Of a DNA stretch of 64,000 bases, positions 47,790-59,627 are shown in pieces. The stretch is from Ascaphus truei (lineage: Eukaryota > Chordata > Amphibia > Anura > Ascaphidae): contig CM071573.1 in assembly GCA_036426205.1 (NCBI GenBank), positions 44,256,643 through 44,320,642 on the forward strand, given 5' to 3'. The position numbers and the translations under genes were made by a program. The notes under the pieces are model-generated. The model worked only from the letters and a program-made list of their open reading frames with translations, was not told the DNA's origin and ran no database searches. The stretch's first letter is position 1, and every line of letters starts with the position of its first letter.

Positions 47790-47856
47790 ATTCTTGAAAA
47801 CGAGAGGTAACTCTCAATGTATTACTTCCTGGTAAAACATGTTATAAATAAAGGAA
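47790..47856 (+). mobile_element. 5'-truncated L2-like LINE tail
   Basis: The sequence cttgaaaacgagaggtaact followed by the 'attacttcctggtaaaacat' block and ataaataaagg matches the 3' UTR end of the LINE at 26977-30240, here on the plus strand. It directly follows the L1-like remnant. Confidence 0.75.
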
Positions 47857-48414
47857 GGAATGAATATTACCCTCCCTCTCTATTCTGTACCCTAGACCAA
47901 AAAAATCCCGAAATAAACTGTTTGGGGGCAAAAATATATTGACAAAACAAGAAAGAGAAACAGAGAGAGAGAGAGAGAAAGAGAGATGAAAAAGAGAGAT
48001 AAAAAAAAAGAAAGAGAGAGGAGAGAGTTGAACCTGCGCTACACATGGGGAGATACCTGTGAACACAACGGAGGTTTAAATTATTTGAATATATTTGAGA
48101 TATTTAAATTAGTCTATTTTCCAAGTTTCCCCGTCTAAAAGCCCTAGTTCAGGGTCTGGATGGAGCAACGCCAGAGTTAGTTAGGACTTAAATAATGTTG
48201 CTAATTATCATTAAGGCTATAATAAGCTCATTAGCAATCACGTATTATTATTTTATGATTAACAGCAAATTAAATAGACTACGGCAACTTAGTGAATGTA
48301 CCCAATAATGTTGGGAACAATTCTATACCAATAGGGCTTCTCATAGGAGCAGTTACTGAGTGACAACTTCCATTCACAGCAATGGTTGCGACAGAGGAGT
48401 TCCTTCTGTATGTA

Positions 48415-48505
48415 GCTGAGGCTCTGACTGTAAGCTCTTCAGATCAGGCTGCAAAGTCTACTACGCCAAGTGTTATATAATCATTTCTACTTGGCGATAA
48501 AGATC
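48415..48505 (+). mobile_element. fragment of attgtaagctc repeat
   Basis: ctgactgtaagctcttcaga begins a short degraded copy of the L2-type tail. The end is unclear. Confidence 0.4.
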
Positions 48506-49220
48506 ACATGCACCAACATGTGTTAACTTGGCAATATATAGTGTACTGTATTATGGTCGTCTTGCATGAAACATGTTGGCACTTTGTAAGTAATAATACA
48601 CAACACTGTATCATTCTGCAACGTGATGAATGGACTGTTACATATTTCTGGGCATCCTATTATTATTCGCTGCCGGAAAACACGCTGGTTGTGTAACCAG
48701 GGTATGCACTAGGGACATGGAGGCAGAATTATCTGGCATTCTGCAGTTCCAGGCCTGGAGAAGGCCAATCCCGCTGGAAAGACTCTCAGATTATCAGTGG
48801 AGGAGGAATGTCACGGCCTCTGATATTCTGCACAGGGACATTTATCAAGAAGACAGCTGGTATGAGTACAACGACTTCTTTTGCTATAGCACAGGAACGT
48901 GGCTGTCTGGCTTTATTCCCCACGGGAGGCTTCTGCTTCCTCCTCTGATAAATCAGTGGCACTGCAGAAGATTCATTCAATAGCACATCCACTTTGTAGG
49001 TCGCTATAGAAGTTTGTCCCATGTTTCACAAACCAGAAACATTGTCAGCATCCCAATGGTGAGCAAGCAAGCACTCCCCGACTTAAACGGGAGTCCCTGT
49101 GCAATAGTGCCCTGATCGGCACTGCCACACTGGAATGAACAACCCCCTCGGTCCAAGATTTGCTTGTCCAGTATCTCGGTATGGGCTGAGGGAGGAGCTG
49201 GTGCTCCTGATGTGAATGAA

Positions 49221-49345
49221 CCCAGTGTCGTCTCCTTGTGACTTTGGTCAAGTCACTTTATCTCCTTGTGCCTCAGGCACCAAGCAGAATTCTATGTACA
49301 GCACTGGGTAAATGGTCAGCGACACGAGGAAAAATTCTATGATTA
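49221..49345 (+). mobile_element. MIR/CORE-like SINE fragment
   Basis: tggtcaagtcactttatctc and cttgtgcctcaggcacc match the conserved core of MIR-type SINEs, followed by 'attctatgtacagcactggg' in the tail position. Confidence 0.6.
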
Positions 49346-49448
49346 TCTTATTTTTATTTGTATGACGTTTGGGAAAGGTGAACGCGTTTGGGCAGCCTGC
49401 GTAAAGCACCATTTATTTTATTTACTGCCTGTATTTTATAACTTAACC

Positions 49449-49877
49449 CAGGGGGGCTCGGCTCCAGTCCTCAAGACCTCCCCCAACAGGTCAGTGTAGA
49501 GGGAGAAAGGGGGTGGCCCGGTATTAAAGGGGTTGCACCCCATATGGCCATCCCCTGACCTCACCAGAGAGACAAGGGGTTAACTCTCCATCCCCCAACC
49601 CTAAGTAAGTGTTATCTTCTTGCCTGTTAATTGTACTATATTGCTGTGTTCAACTTATTTAAGGAATAAATTATATTTTATTATATCTAAGCCTCGTTCA
49701 GTTCAACCCAGATATTTGTTGTTCATTATATCTTGTCATAAGCTACCGTGACAGTCAGGTTTTCAGGATATCCCAGCTTCAGCACAGGTGGTTCAATCAG
49801 AGACCTGTGCTGAAGCAGGGATATCCTGCAAACCTGACCTGTTGGGGGGGCTTGAGGACTGGAGTTGAGCCCCCCTG
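49449..49877. mobile_element. hAT-like palindromic MITE (family A), with nested LTR
   Basis: Ends are CAGGGGGGCTCGGCTCCAG and its inverse, ending CCCCCCTG. It is flanked on both sides by the identical 8 bp acttaacc (49441-49448 and 49878-49885), the target duplication length of hAT transposons. The body contains the family's inverted arms around cttcagcacaggtggttcaa. It is interrupted by a 259-bp LTR-like insertion. Confidence 0.88.
49495..49753 (+). mobile_element. solo LTR (endogenous LTR retroelement remnant)
   Basis: The 259-bp insertion starts TGTAGAGGG, ends CGTGACA and is flanked by a perfect 5-bp duplication gtcag (49490-49494 and 49754-49758). Removing it restores the MITE sequence. 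It carries an aataaa signal at 49665-49670. No internal genes remain, so it is a solo LTR. Strand is given by the polyadenylation signal. Confidence 0.82.
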
Positions 49878-52014
49878 ACTTAACCAATTCTCTGCCAGTG
49901 GACAGTGTCAGTTGCCGTCTGTTTTGTAATACGACTCTCCCTCCAGCACCCACGGCCGCAGCATACATTTCCCTGCGCCCGGAACACGTGTGCTAATTGG
50001 AAGGCTAATTAGACGAGCATAAGCAAGACCCCGCTGCTAATGCGCAGTACAAAGATTCCTCAGGCATAGGATTCCTTTCGTGCAATGTTTATATTTCACA
50101 TCTGGTCCCTGTATTGTGTAACCACTCCCCGTATAGTAACATAACACTACAAAGTGCCGTGTACAGGATTGGGCTTGAAAGATGACATTTAATCCCTTTG
50201 ATGCCCTTCCTCCGGCAAACCAAGGGTTAAACTGAAAGCTACAGAACTACTAGAAACAAACCTGCAGGCATCCTCTACAAAGACAAGTCTTCCATGGTAA
50301 ACCAATTCATTGGAGGGGTTTTACAATCTGTATCAAATGTCTTTTGATGATAATTTGTCAATTCTGAAATCTACAGGCACATTGTTGCTTCAGATATGTC
50401 CTTGGTTTGTAAAGTGATTATCGGGCCATCGTCCCTCAAATAGAATTCATGGATATTGTTGAATTCAACATGTAGAGACTGAAAACACATTCACTTTTTC
50501 CCAGGATACAAAGACTTAAAATAACAACTTTAAGTGCGCTCCAGCCTTTCCGAGGAAGCGAATGACCCCGAGATGTTCTTATCTTTGTTTTGAATCCGCT
50601 ACATGCTCTTTTAAAGAATTAAGAGGGGTTGGGCCCGTCTCCTAATAGACAGACCGAAAACATACATTTGTAGGTTGTAAATAAGCACACAGCAATATAA
50701 AATGTCATTAATGGGATTTCTTTGTAGCTTGTGCAGTGTTTGTAAATTGATTTTGAGACCTTACTTTTCAAGACCTGCACAGCATTTAGCTTTTCAACGA
50801 CTGTTTTTCCCTTCTAATTATTGCCGGTTTCTTCTTTTACAAACATGGTCCCAAATCCTCTCAGAGAACGACTTGGTGTGTTCTCCTGTGCGGGACACGG
50901 CCGCTTCTTTTCCTTGTGACCAGGAGATATTCTTTAGAAATAACAAAACCTGCCTTCCCAAGGGATAGCGAAGCCACATGGGATACTGTGTATAGAGAAG
51001 GCTTTGCACTCAAGTGTAACTATAATCCGGGGCTTTTCTAAGCTTGCGCGATGTCACAAGTGGATAATATGGTCCTAGGGTCCGCTGAGAATTGAGTTAC
51101 CGTTGGGTGGATAAAGCTGTCAGTACGGCCTCAGGAAAGGAGCTTTACTAAAATCCAAAGAAAAACTTTGCATTCTTTTGAACTGAATTATCTTGGGGAG
51201 CAAATGGAGTGAGAATGAATGGAAGACACCTGTATTTCCCTTCCCATCCAAATGTGCCGTAACCTTCTTGCTAAAGCGCTGACACGCTCAGTACAGGGAA
51301 TGTGAGCTGCGATCACGCGGGAACGGTGTCACTCCCCGTCTGGTACGTACCCGTGGGGGTGGGGGGTGGTGGGGGGGTGTAATGTCTATTTACGCTCCAT
51401 TATATGCAGGAAAATAAACAGTTTTTGCTGTGGATAAACGTAACGTCTTATCATGGAAGGAAATAAAATGTCCCTATATGTTCTATACTGCGCTGAAGAT
51501 AAAAATAAACCTTTAGTGCTGGAGGAGTCTGCAGTTAGAAAGACAGCTGCTAATTTCTGAAACTTGTCACTGCTGGAAGAGCCGGATTTTTCAGGGAGTA
51601 AAAATTCAGCTATTTTGGAAAACTACAAAAGACACAAATACCCAATGCTACATCCAATGTGCCAAAAAATACATAGTAAAATACTTAAATGTTTGTATTC
51701 TCATAAGTAAGGGTCATTTAGTTAAACCCTTTGGCCAAAGCGTTATAAGCCTGCAGCCACGTCACGGCATGACCACTTTGCAGGTCCTAACATTACCTGT
51801 GAGTATTCTCATGTACCTCTGCAGTGGAGGGAGAATGGTCTCAGTGGACCTGTCCTGCACAGGAACACAAAAAAAAAACCTGCTGCTTAAAAAGTGAAGG
51901 GGGGGGGGGGGGGGAGGGGGGGTGAACTTAAACCCTGGGAGGAGGGGTCACTAACCTCCAAACAACTGATACCAGTTGACAATTAATGAACACACAATCC
52001 CAGCTATATGATGT

Positions 52015-52150
52015 GTGCCTTTGTGTATATGTTGTATGACTGTGTATATGTTGTCTGTATAGGGTGTGTTCCTCTGTGTATATGGTGTCTGTATAGGGTG
52101 TGTTCCTCTGTGTATATGGTGAGTGTGCCTCTATGTGTATATGGTGTGTA
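52015..52150. repeat. degenerate TG-rich tandem repeat
   Basis: Repeated ctctgtgtatatggtgt and ctgtatagggtgtgttc motifs with a period near 35 bp. Confidence 0.7.
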
Positions 52151-53514
52151 TGGGCTGCCTGGTTCTTGGGCCAGTTTGTTGGGCTTGCCCCTCGGGCTAA
52201 AATTGGCCAGCGCCCCCTGCTCTTAGGCACGTTGTCTCAGAGGCATTGCCATTCCACTTAGGTCCCATGGCTACTATTGCGATATCCCCCATAGGACATA
52301 GGCTTCCTCTTGGATAGTAGACCTCTGTAGTACTGTGAACGCTAACTGGATGGAACACTTTCCCCAACTATAAAATAACAACCATGGCAGTATCATTAAA
52401 CATTAACTATACACTTATATAAACACAATTAACAGTGAGGCTCCTCCAACTATCACTCCCAGGAATCTGCTTTCTAGAACCTTCATGCTACCAATATATA
52501 CACCATTCAACAACTTGGTATGTGAGGTAAAGCTCTCACATAGGGTCCCTACACATTGCACTCAAAGTACATAATTTTGTATTATAGAAGGATGTTTTAA
52601 TAATCAGAAAGGCCAATATTCCTATAGAAAAAGGAATACAATGCACCTCATATGTACCACTAACATAAAAGAATATTTAATGAAAACAATAAAGTTTTAT
52701 TATCCATCAACAACGACATAAGTGTGATTTATTTACAGTGATGATTAAAAACTATATATACCCCCAAAACTATATATACCCTCAGTGGTCACCATGCATA
52801 CAGAGGGAGTGGCTTCTTTCCTGCTAGGTCACTCTGTACCATGGGATAGGAGAGGGGTGTTGCCCTGCGTGAGCCCACACAGTTAACCCCTTAGGCCATT
52901 TACCCCTTACCTGGCAAAGTAGTCCCTAGGGGGTGCTACATAGAGTTGTGCCTATTCCGGCTTGTTTAACTGCACCAGAACCCCTGCCACAGCGGGAATC
53001 CGGCCTCCGGCTCCCACGGCCAAGTCAGCCGCTGTCCTCTATCCTAAAACTGCCAGTTGTGATGCTGGATTTGGGGAGGGGAGATCAGCGTCTTCGGGGA
53101 TCTGGCATCATTCCACCAGCTGGTTTACTTTCCAATGATAATGATTTTTCAGCTCACTTCTGACCGGAAGCAAAGTTCAGCTAAATAACATTACTGACAT
53201 AAAAGACCCTGTGTATCCCATTGAGGCATCCTCTGCCCCCCATATCGTACAATGGGTCTCCAGCATGGTCATCCCGCGGCTGCTGGGACAATACTCTGAC
53301 TCCACAGATCACTTCAGTTCCTATCAGTCTCTATTGTTAGGTACACGACACACATCGCAAAGAATGTGTCCTGTGCTATCTAGGTGTTTAAATGGCACGG
53401 TTATCACATCGCCCCATGTGACCGGGCAGGAATAGAGATACGGGCTGTCAAGGAGGAGACAGAGAGCAGAACACTGGAGATTCTTAGCCTTTGCCAGTTG
53501 ACCTGAAAAACCCA

Positions 53515-53848
53515 GTCTCGTGCTATAGGGTGAGTGACACAAAACCCAGCCTCATGCTATAGGGTGAGTGACACAAAATCCAGCCTCATGCTATAGGGTG
53601 AGTGACACAAAATCCAGCCTCATGCTATAGGGTGAGTGACAAAACCCAGCCTCATGCTATAGGGTGAGTGACACAAAACCCAGCCTCATGCTATAGGGTG
53701 AGTGACAAAAACCCAGCCTCGTGCTATAGGGTGAGTGACAAAAAACCCAGCCTCGAGATATAGGGTGAGTGACACAAAACCCAGCCTCGTGCTATAGGGC
53801 GAGTGTCACAAAACCCAGCCTAGTGCTATAGGGTGAGTGACACGAAAT
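53515..53848. repeat. about 34-bp minisatellite
   Basis: Nine or so units of acccagcctcatgctatagg plus gtgagtgacacaaa, with cat/cgt variants grouped by position. Confidence 0.92.
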
Positions 53849-53909
53849 AGATGATTTACTTTGAATGGATCAGTTACCTCATAGCCCACAGGGGTCAAAG
53901 TGTCTAAAC

Positions 53910-54025
53910 CAGGAGAGGCCAACTCCAGTTCAAGGCCAAAACAGGTCAGATTTTAAGGATATCCCTGCTTCAGCACAGGTGGCTCAGTCGAAGACTGAGC
54001 CACCTGTGCTGAAGCAGAGATCCAG
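53910..54025. mobile_element. hAT-like MITE (family A), right end missing
   Basis: caggagaggccaactccagt and the inner palindrome ggctcagtcgaagactgagc are intact. The copy breaks off after ctgaagcagagatcc. Confidence 0.7.
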
Positions 54026-54124
54026 CCTTGAGAAAGCCAAATGAGTGAAAACGTACATCGGCAGATGACGTAACGACGTCACCAGGGAGTGATTCCCGAC
54101 ACTGATGGATCACACCCATTTCTT

Positions 54125-54577
54125 TTAAAGCTGCAGTTGTCTTTTTTTTTTTTTTAAATTAATTTTTTTACTTCAATAGTTTCATGTGTGCAATCTCTAA
54201 TTACCTAAAGAACTGCATAGCTGCCGGTCAATTCGTTCTCCGTCTATTGATCGGACAATTTGGTGACATCATTAGAGCTGGCTATGTTTTCTTCTGCTTC
54301 TGTCACTCAGTGGAAGCTCATGAATATTCATGAGCACTCCTGCACTGACATGTGCTAGAGGGAGGGCAGGGCTGACAAAGGGGCGTGCCAGGGCTTGTGA
54401 CAGGACATGAAGGGGCAGTGCCTTAGCAAATGGCTGTTAAAATAGAATAAAAGAAAATTGGTCTTTCAAAGTTGTTTTTTTAAAAACAGAAAATGCTAAA
54501 AGTATTATTTCTTACTACAGAACTGATTTATTAAAAAAAAACACACATGCAGGATATTGACTTAACTGCAGCTTTAA
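54125..54577 (-). mobile_element. TTAA-flanked MITE (family B)
   Basis: Same ends and interior as the 36681 copy, with the palindrome at 54316-54335. It directly follows a degraded segment containing gatgacgtaacgacgtcacc. Confidence 0.85.
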
Positions 54578-55272
54578 CGTGTGTTAGTGTAGCAATGTTC
54601 TTTCAATACATTGCTGTTTTTTTAAATCTGTGTTACCAAGGGTGCTGTCACTAAAGCCTAATTACATTTTTCTAGGCACAAATATGCCATGCACCCTAAA
54701 CTCCCCTGCAGATCTATATATTTTTACGAGCGGCTGCACTGGGCAGCTCCCGCTGAAACAAGCTTTTGAATACTTAAGCATTAGAAACAGCTACAATTAT
54801 GAAACACTGTGAAGGCAACATTTGGCATTCACTCTGTTTCTAAGTTATCTGTGTATCCGGATCACTGTGATATACCTGCATCAGTTTACCCGATATGGTC
54901 AACGTGTGAATTTATATCAGTTGATCACACTGTACGGCTTCGTAAATATCTTAATAGCCAGCCCAATACACCTTATATGCGCGGTCATGATCACAGGGAC
55001 ACTGTGTTAGCCAAAATTTAAACAGGCAAATCTCGGTGCTTCTGTTCGACTGTATAGTAATCATCTAATACAAGGTTTACAAAATATTTCTGCTCTGAAT
55101 ACAGGAAGGGAGGGAACTGCATTAAAATTGCTCCTTTTTTCTTTGAAAGGATTATAAACTTTAGGCTAGTAAATAAAAAATGAGCGGTACTTCAAGTTTA
55201 CAAATAAAAATAAAAAGCAGTGGTACTTTGTATGAATTCTATTTATAACTGGTATGCAGTTCGTTTTCTTTG

Positions 55273-55756
55273 TTAAAGCAGCAAAACATGTGAAATCTTA
55301 TATGTTTTTTAAATAAATCAGATCTGTAGTATTAGATAATACTGCTTTTTTTTCTTTTTTTACTAATCAACTCTTAATGCCATTTTAATGGGTTTTAAAG
55401 CATCCTTTGATTTCTATAGCAGGCTTTAGTCCACCTCCCCAGCAGTGCAAGATATTTGCAACACTTTCCAGTTTGTGATCATTTGTTGCCAATATTCCCA
55501 GTAGTTTGAGCTGCAAACTGTAACAATAGATAATGTTACCTTAGTAATATCAGGATACATTTTAGCTGCTGAGTTACACTGACTGAAGCGGCCATTATGT
55601 TAGGCACACAATCAGGATATTTACAGATTTATAACAGGAGCACCAAACGATTGCCAGCTTAGGTAACAATGTATAATTATATATGTGGTCACATGCTTTA
55701 TGTACATTTACAAATAATTAAAAAAAAAAAGGGGGAATGTAGTATTGCTGCTTTAA
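55273..55756 (+). mobile_element. TTAA-flanked MITE (family C)
   Basis: TTAA then AGCAGCAAAACATG at the left, and AGTATTGCTGCT then TTAA at the right. The interior matches 14233-14741. Confidence 0.8.
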
Positions 55757-56674
55757 CTTCACCAGATAAGACGCCTCCCTTGTTCCCATACCGTACAAAT
55801 GTACATACCCTTTTATACAAACTAATTATACATTTACATGTATTATTCTGATCAGTTTTATTGGGAAACCTGCCTCTTCCTTTCCTGACAAATACAGATG
55901 TGGAATACTACATGTGGGGTGCAATAACGCGCCCTCCAAAACACATTCAGTGCTGTGATCGTGTGATTATGTTGCAGCTTTGCTGCTGATTCCAAACATT
56001 CCTAAAGAGGAAGAAACTATTGATATTTTTTTCTGTGGATTCCATAGCTAGTCATTCAAATCCATGCCTGGAATGCTCTTTTCCGGGGCACAGTAATTCA
56101 GGAATGGAAAATGGCTTAAGGATATTAAAAACAAAATTCCAAGGAGTAGGACCAGAAGTCTCAAAAGGTACAGAAAAAAAAAATCTGTATTTGAGTTGAT
56201 GGCTGATTGCTGCAAGCCTGACATTCCTTGGAAGTGTACGCTTATCGCTCAGTTACAGAGCTTGCGTCAGCCTTGAGTGCATTTTATGAAAGTTAATGTT
56301 ATTCGGGAACATAACGTCTGTCCCTGTGTTAGATAACATCACATTATGTGCCCGGATTTGCTGGGGGTTTAGTGAATCCCCCCCCCCCCCCCAAAAAAAA
56401 CTCCCATTCATTTCATTAGAAGTTAAAGCATGTTAAAGATTAGCACAGTTTATCGAATCTCGGCCTTTGTGTAAACTGAATATTCTGTGGCATTTCAGTT
56501 ATTCTGTTAATATTATTATTGTTATTATTGTATTACATTGGCAAGTACTTCTTTTATAATATTCTAACAGACCCTGCTTAGTGGGGTTGTACTTTTAAAC
56601 CATCAAACTAACTGGAGATGCCTAGAAAATCACGCCAGTAGCTAAGGGGTTAAAACAGACCTATCCCACTAGGT

Positions 56675-56857
56675 CAGGGGTGGGCCACTCCAGCCCTTAA
56701 GGGCCACCAACAGGTCAGGTTTACATGATATCGCTGGTTTAGCACAGATGGCACAATCAGTGGCTCAGTCGTAGACTGCACCACCTGTGCTGAAGCAGTG
56801 ATATGCTGTAAACCTGACCTGTTGGCGGCCCTTGAGGACTGGCGTTTCCCACCCCTG
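56675..56857. mobile_element. hAT-like palindromic MITE (family A)
   Basis: caggggtgggccactccag ... ggcgtttcccacccctg. Flanking 8-mers cactaggt and acctaggt agree at 6 of 8 positions. Confidence 0.85.
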
Positions 56858-57702
56858 ACCTAGGTCCTGTGAGTTGTGATTTGCATTTTCACATGACCCA
56901 CCAAGGACCTCACATGACCAGAGGTGTAGAAGCCTTGTGGTTAATGTATGTTCGAGATGTATGAGGCAAAGATGTAAACGCAGCTAAAGGGTACCAGTGT
57001 TATCATGTTACCTGCAACTATTCCCCAGGAAGTACTGTACATATCTGTCTGTTATCTCTCAGTGGCCCAAATCTGGGGTGTCTGTGTTACATACAACGCT
57101 GCACACAATACATTCTTGTCATTCTTAGCAGGACAGACTCATCAGCAGGGCTTGAAATAAATTGTGCTCGATACACTGAGCTGCTGCATAAATCATACAG
57201 CTAAAATTAGTTTGGAAATGTGTACCTCTCCTATACGGTCCTCCTAGCGCGTTTTCTTACTAGCGTTGCATTGTGGGCACCTCTGGCGGCGCCGAAATTA
57301 ATATTAATATTGCGGCGCCATGTCCACCAGTTAGCAAAATAGTTCGTTATGCAGGAATTCTGCGTAAACAGTTAAAAGTGCTGCGAGTAATAATCCTATA
57401 CCTGTATCTGGCATTAAACAGTATCACGCTACCAAATCTTAATATAACTACTCTAGTCATTTCCACAACAACACTTTAATAAAAGCAATGTCAAGAATAA
57501 CATTGAGGGGCTTCTTCTAGTAGCTCTGAATTTGTCGTTGCCAAACCACACGTTTTGGGATGTTCACAAGAAGCGGAATGAAATGTGTGAAAAACAGTAT
57601 TCTCTATTGTAAATCGCGTCTATAAAAAGTGACAAACAGCCCGATTTGAATTTAGAAGCGAAATGACCTGAGGGTGAAGTCCCTCGAAAGCCTGATAGGA
57701 GG

Positions 57703-57774
57703 AGGACCCAGCAGGATTAGAACCCACAACCCTGCCATTCAGGGCAGCAGCTCTAGCATTGAACTAAACCAGAT
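57703..57774 (-). mobile_element. tRNA-like sequence (SINE head or tRNA pseudogene)
   Basis: On the minus strand a box A-like stretch TTTAGTTCAATGC (about 57769-57757) is followed 43 bases later by a box B, GGTTCTAATCC (57724-57714), which is the spacing of a tRNA gene. The 5' CAGCA can pair with TGCTG after the T-arm as a partial acceptor stem, and CTGCC/GGCAG forms an anticodon-type stem. The loop is one base short, so I do not assign an anticodon. It is more likely a SINE head or pseudogene than a working tRNA. Confidence 0.55.
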
Positions 57775-58264
57775 GCTGGGAAACTCCACTGTCGCATATC
57801 TCTCAGGTGTCTCAGGTGCTCACTATTGTGCACAGGGAACATTGAACAGGCAGCCAGGAAGTGGAAATGGTCTGAGTGGTGACATCACCAACTCTCCAAG
57901 CATGAGCGCAGGCTGTCCTGCAGAATTTTGCCAGCGCGAGCAGGGGGGGTGAGAGGGAGGAGTGGCCGGGGCGTGTCATTGGATGGATCGGGACTATTTC
58001 TGTGTCTAAGTGTATGTTACAGTGTAAGTGTGTGTTTGTGTGTAAGTGTCTGTGTGCTGTGTGCATTGACTAGCGCTGATTGGTTGCTGAAGGGTCATGT
58101 GACATCTTCAGCACGCTTGAAAATCAATTTGCTTCCTCTCCCCAAGCTCCTAGCTTGGGAGAGCGTACGTGCATGTGCACGAGCGTGCGTGCCGCGTTAC
58201 CGTGGTTGTACAGATTTATTTTAACTGAAGTGAGAGCGCCAAGCGGCAGTGTGGACGCAGCCTA

Positions 58265-58569
58265 AGGTCTCGTCCAGGGTGACGCTGAGCGGGCACGCGC
58301 GTTCACACTGGCCGTGATTAAACAAATTGCTGCAATGTGTGTGGTCAGCGTGAGCAAGCGCATGCGCGGCATTTAGCTGCTTGCCGAAGCACGCAAATTT
58401 GACTGTGCCGCTCGCTTGCGCGTCACGTGAGCGCTTCGCCCACTGAAGGCCAACCAGCTCTGTGACGTCATGGCTGTGCCCCCGACACGCCCCCCGCGTG
58501 CGTACCTAGCTGGCCACAAACCGCACGGCCGAACAGAGCATGTGAGGTCACCACGCATGAGCTGCAGCC
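58265..58569. mobile_element. GC-rich TA-flanked element related to 62361
   Basis: Lies between TA at 58263 and 58570. Its core cacgtgagcgcttcgcccac and ctctgtgacgtcat aligns with the core of 62361-62708. A second GC-rich segment ending agtgtggacgcagccta lies just upstream (about 58060-58262). Confidence 0.55.
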
Positions 58570-59229
58570 TAAAGCAGCTGTTTCTTTTTTTAGATCATAT
58601 TTTGTTCCCCTTTAATATGTATATCAATACAATCCACACACTAACAAGTGATTAGCTAAATTGCCTATCGATCCGTTCTCCTGTGATCGATCAGCGAAGA
58701 TTCGGCTCTCGGGTTCACTAAATGGCTGTCACTGACTGGGAGAAGTCATGGTGAATGTCTCTGTGTGTCAGACAGACTCACTCACTCACAGAGACACTGA
58801 CACACTCACACTGACACTGACCTCACAGTGACTCACTCCCAGAGACACTCTATACAGACACTCAGATGCCCTCCTCTCCCTTCCCTCCCCCCCCCCAGTT
58901 TGCTGCACTGACAAAAATTAGAGTGCGGTTGGGCATAGTCGCGGAGCGCCATGCACCCCCTTGGATTTCACCCCCTCCAGCCACCGCTGCGTCCGTCCGG
59001 AGTGAACCTGTCCTCACGCTAGCAGCAAAGGATAGGTTGCGCTTGTTGCTGGTCACGGTGGTGATAGACAGGTCAGTCAGCACCAACATGGGCGCCAGGA
59101 TTACGTTTTTAGGCGTCCAGAGACCAGGGATTTTTATCATCCATTTTTACATCTTTATATAATTCAATAAGAAGGATAAGAAAAGGGAAATAAAAGAAAC
59201 AAAGAAAGAAAAATTCATAAACACTTATT

Positions 59230-59627
59230 TTAAAGCAGAAATCCCATCTTGGAGAATTGTTTTTTGGGTTTTTTTTTTTGTTTTAAATAGATAATTGTAG
59301 TGTCCTCCAGAGCTGAACCTTGCAATTTTCTGCTGGGAAGAACCCCGGCTCCCTTGATAACTACCGGTGAAGGCACCAAGTGAAAAGTTCCCTACTGTGG
59401 AAACAGTATGGCTACCAAATCTTGCCAGATCTGCGAGCCAATAAGCAGACGCAACATCATTGGTTATGGCTTCCTATTGGATAACAGGGGCCATAATGAT
59501 TTGTACATGAGGAGGAACAGTCCCCATGGTCACCAGAGCTGAAAATATCACGTTTCAGCCCTGTAGGACCCCTAGGTTCCAACTATGTCAAATTACATTT
59601 CAAATGATGCCGTGATTGCCGCTTTAA
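59230..59627. mobile_element. TTAA-flanked MITE (family D, single copy here)
   Basis: TTAAAGCAGAAATCCC at the left and CGTGATTGCCGCTTTAA at the right. The interior is different again from B, C and E. Confidence 0.55.

Noticed and set aside
48630..48983. 117-codon frame with a hydrophobic start
   Set aside because: Looks like a short secreted protein at first glance, but there are no family motifs, no splice or promoter support, and the downstream part is ordinary single-copy sequence.
57928..58565. GC-rich, CpG-rich stretch considered as an RBM20 promoter
   Set aside because: Core sequence is shared with GC-rich elements at 62361 and 31534, and no Pro/Gln-rich exon 1 coding sequence is present on the minus strand.
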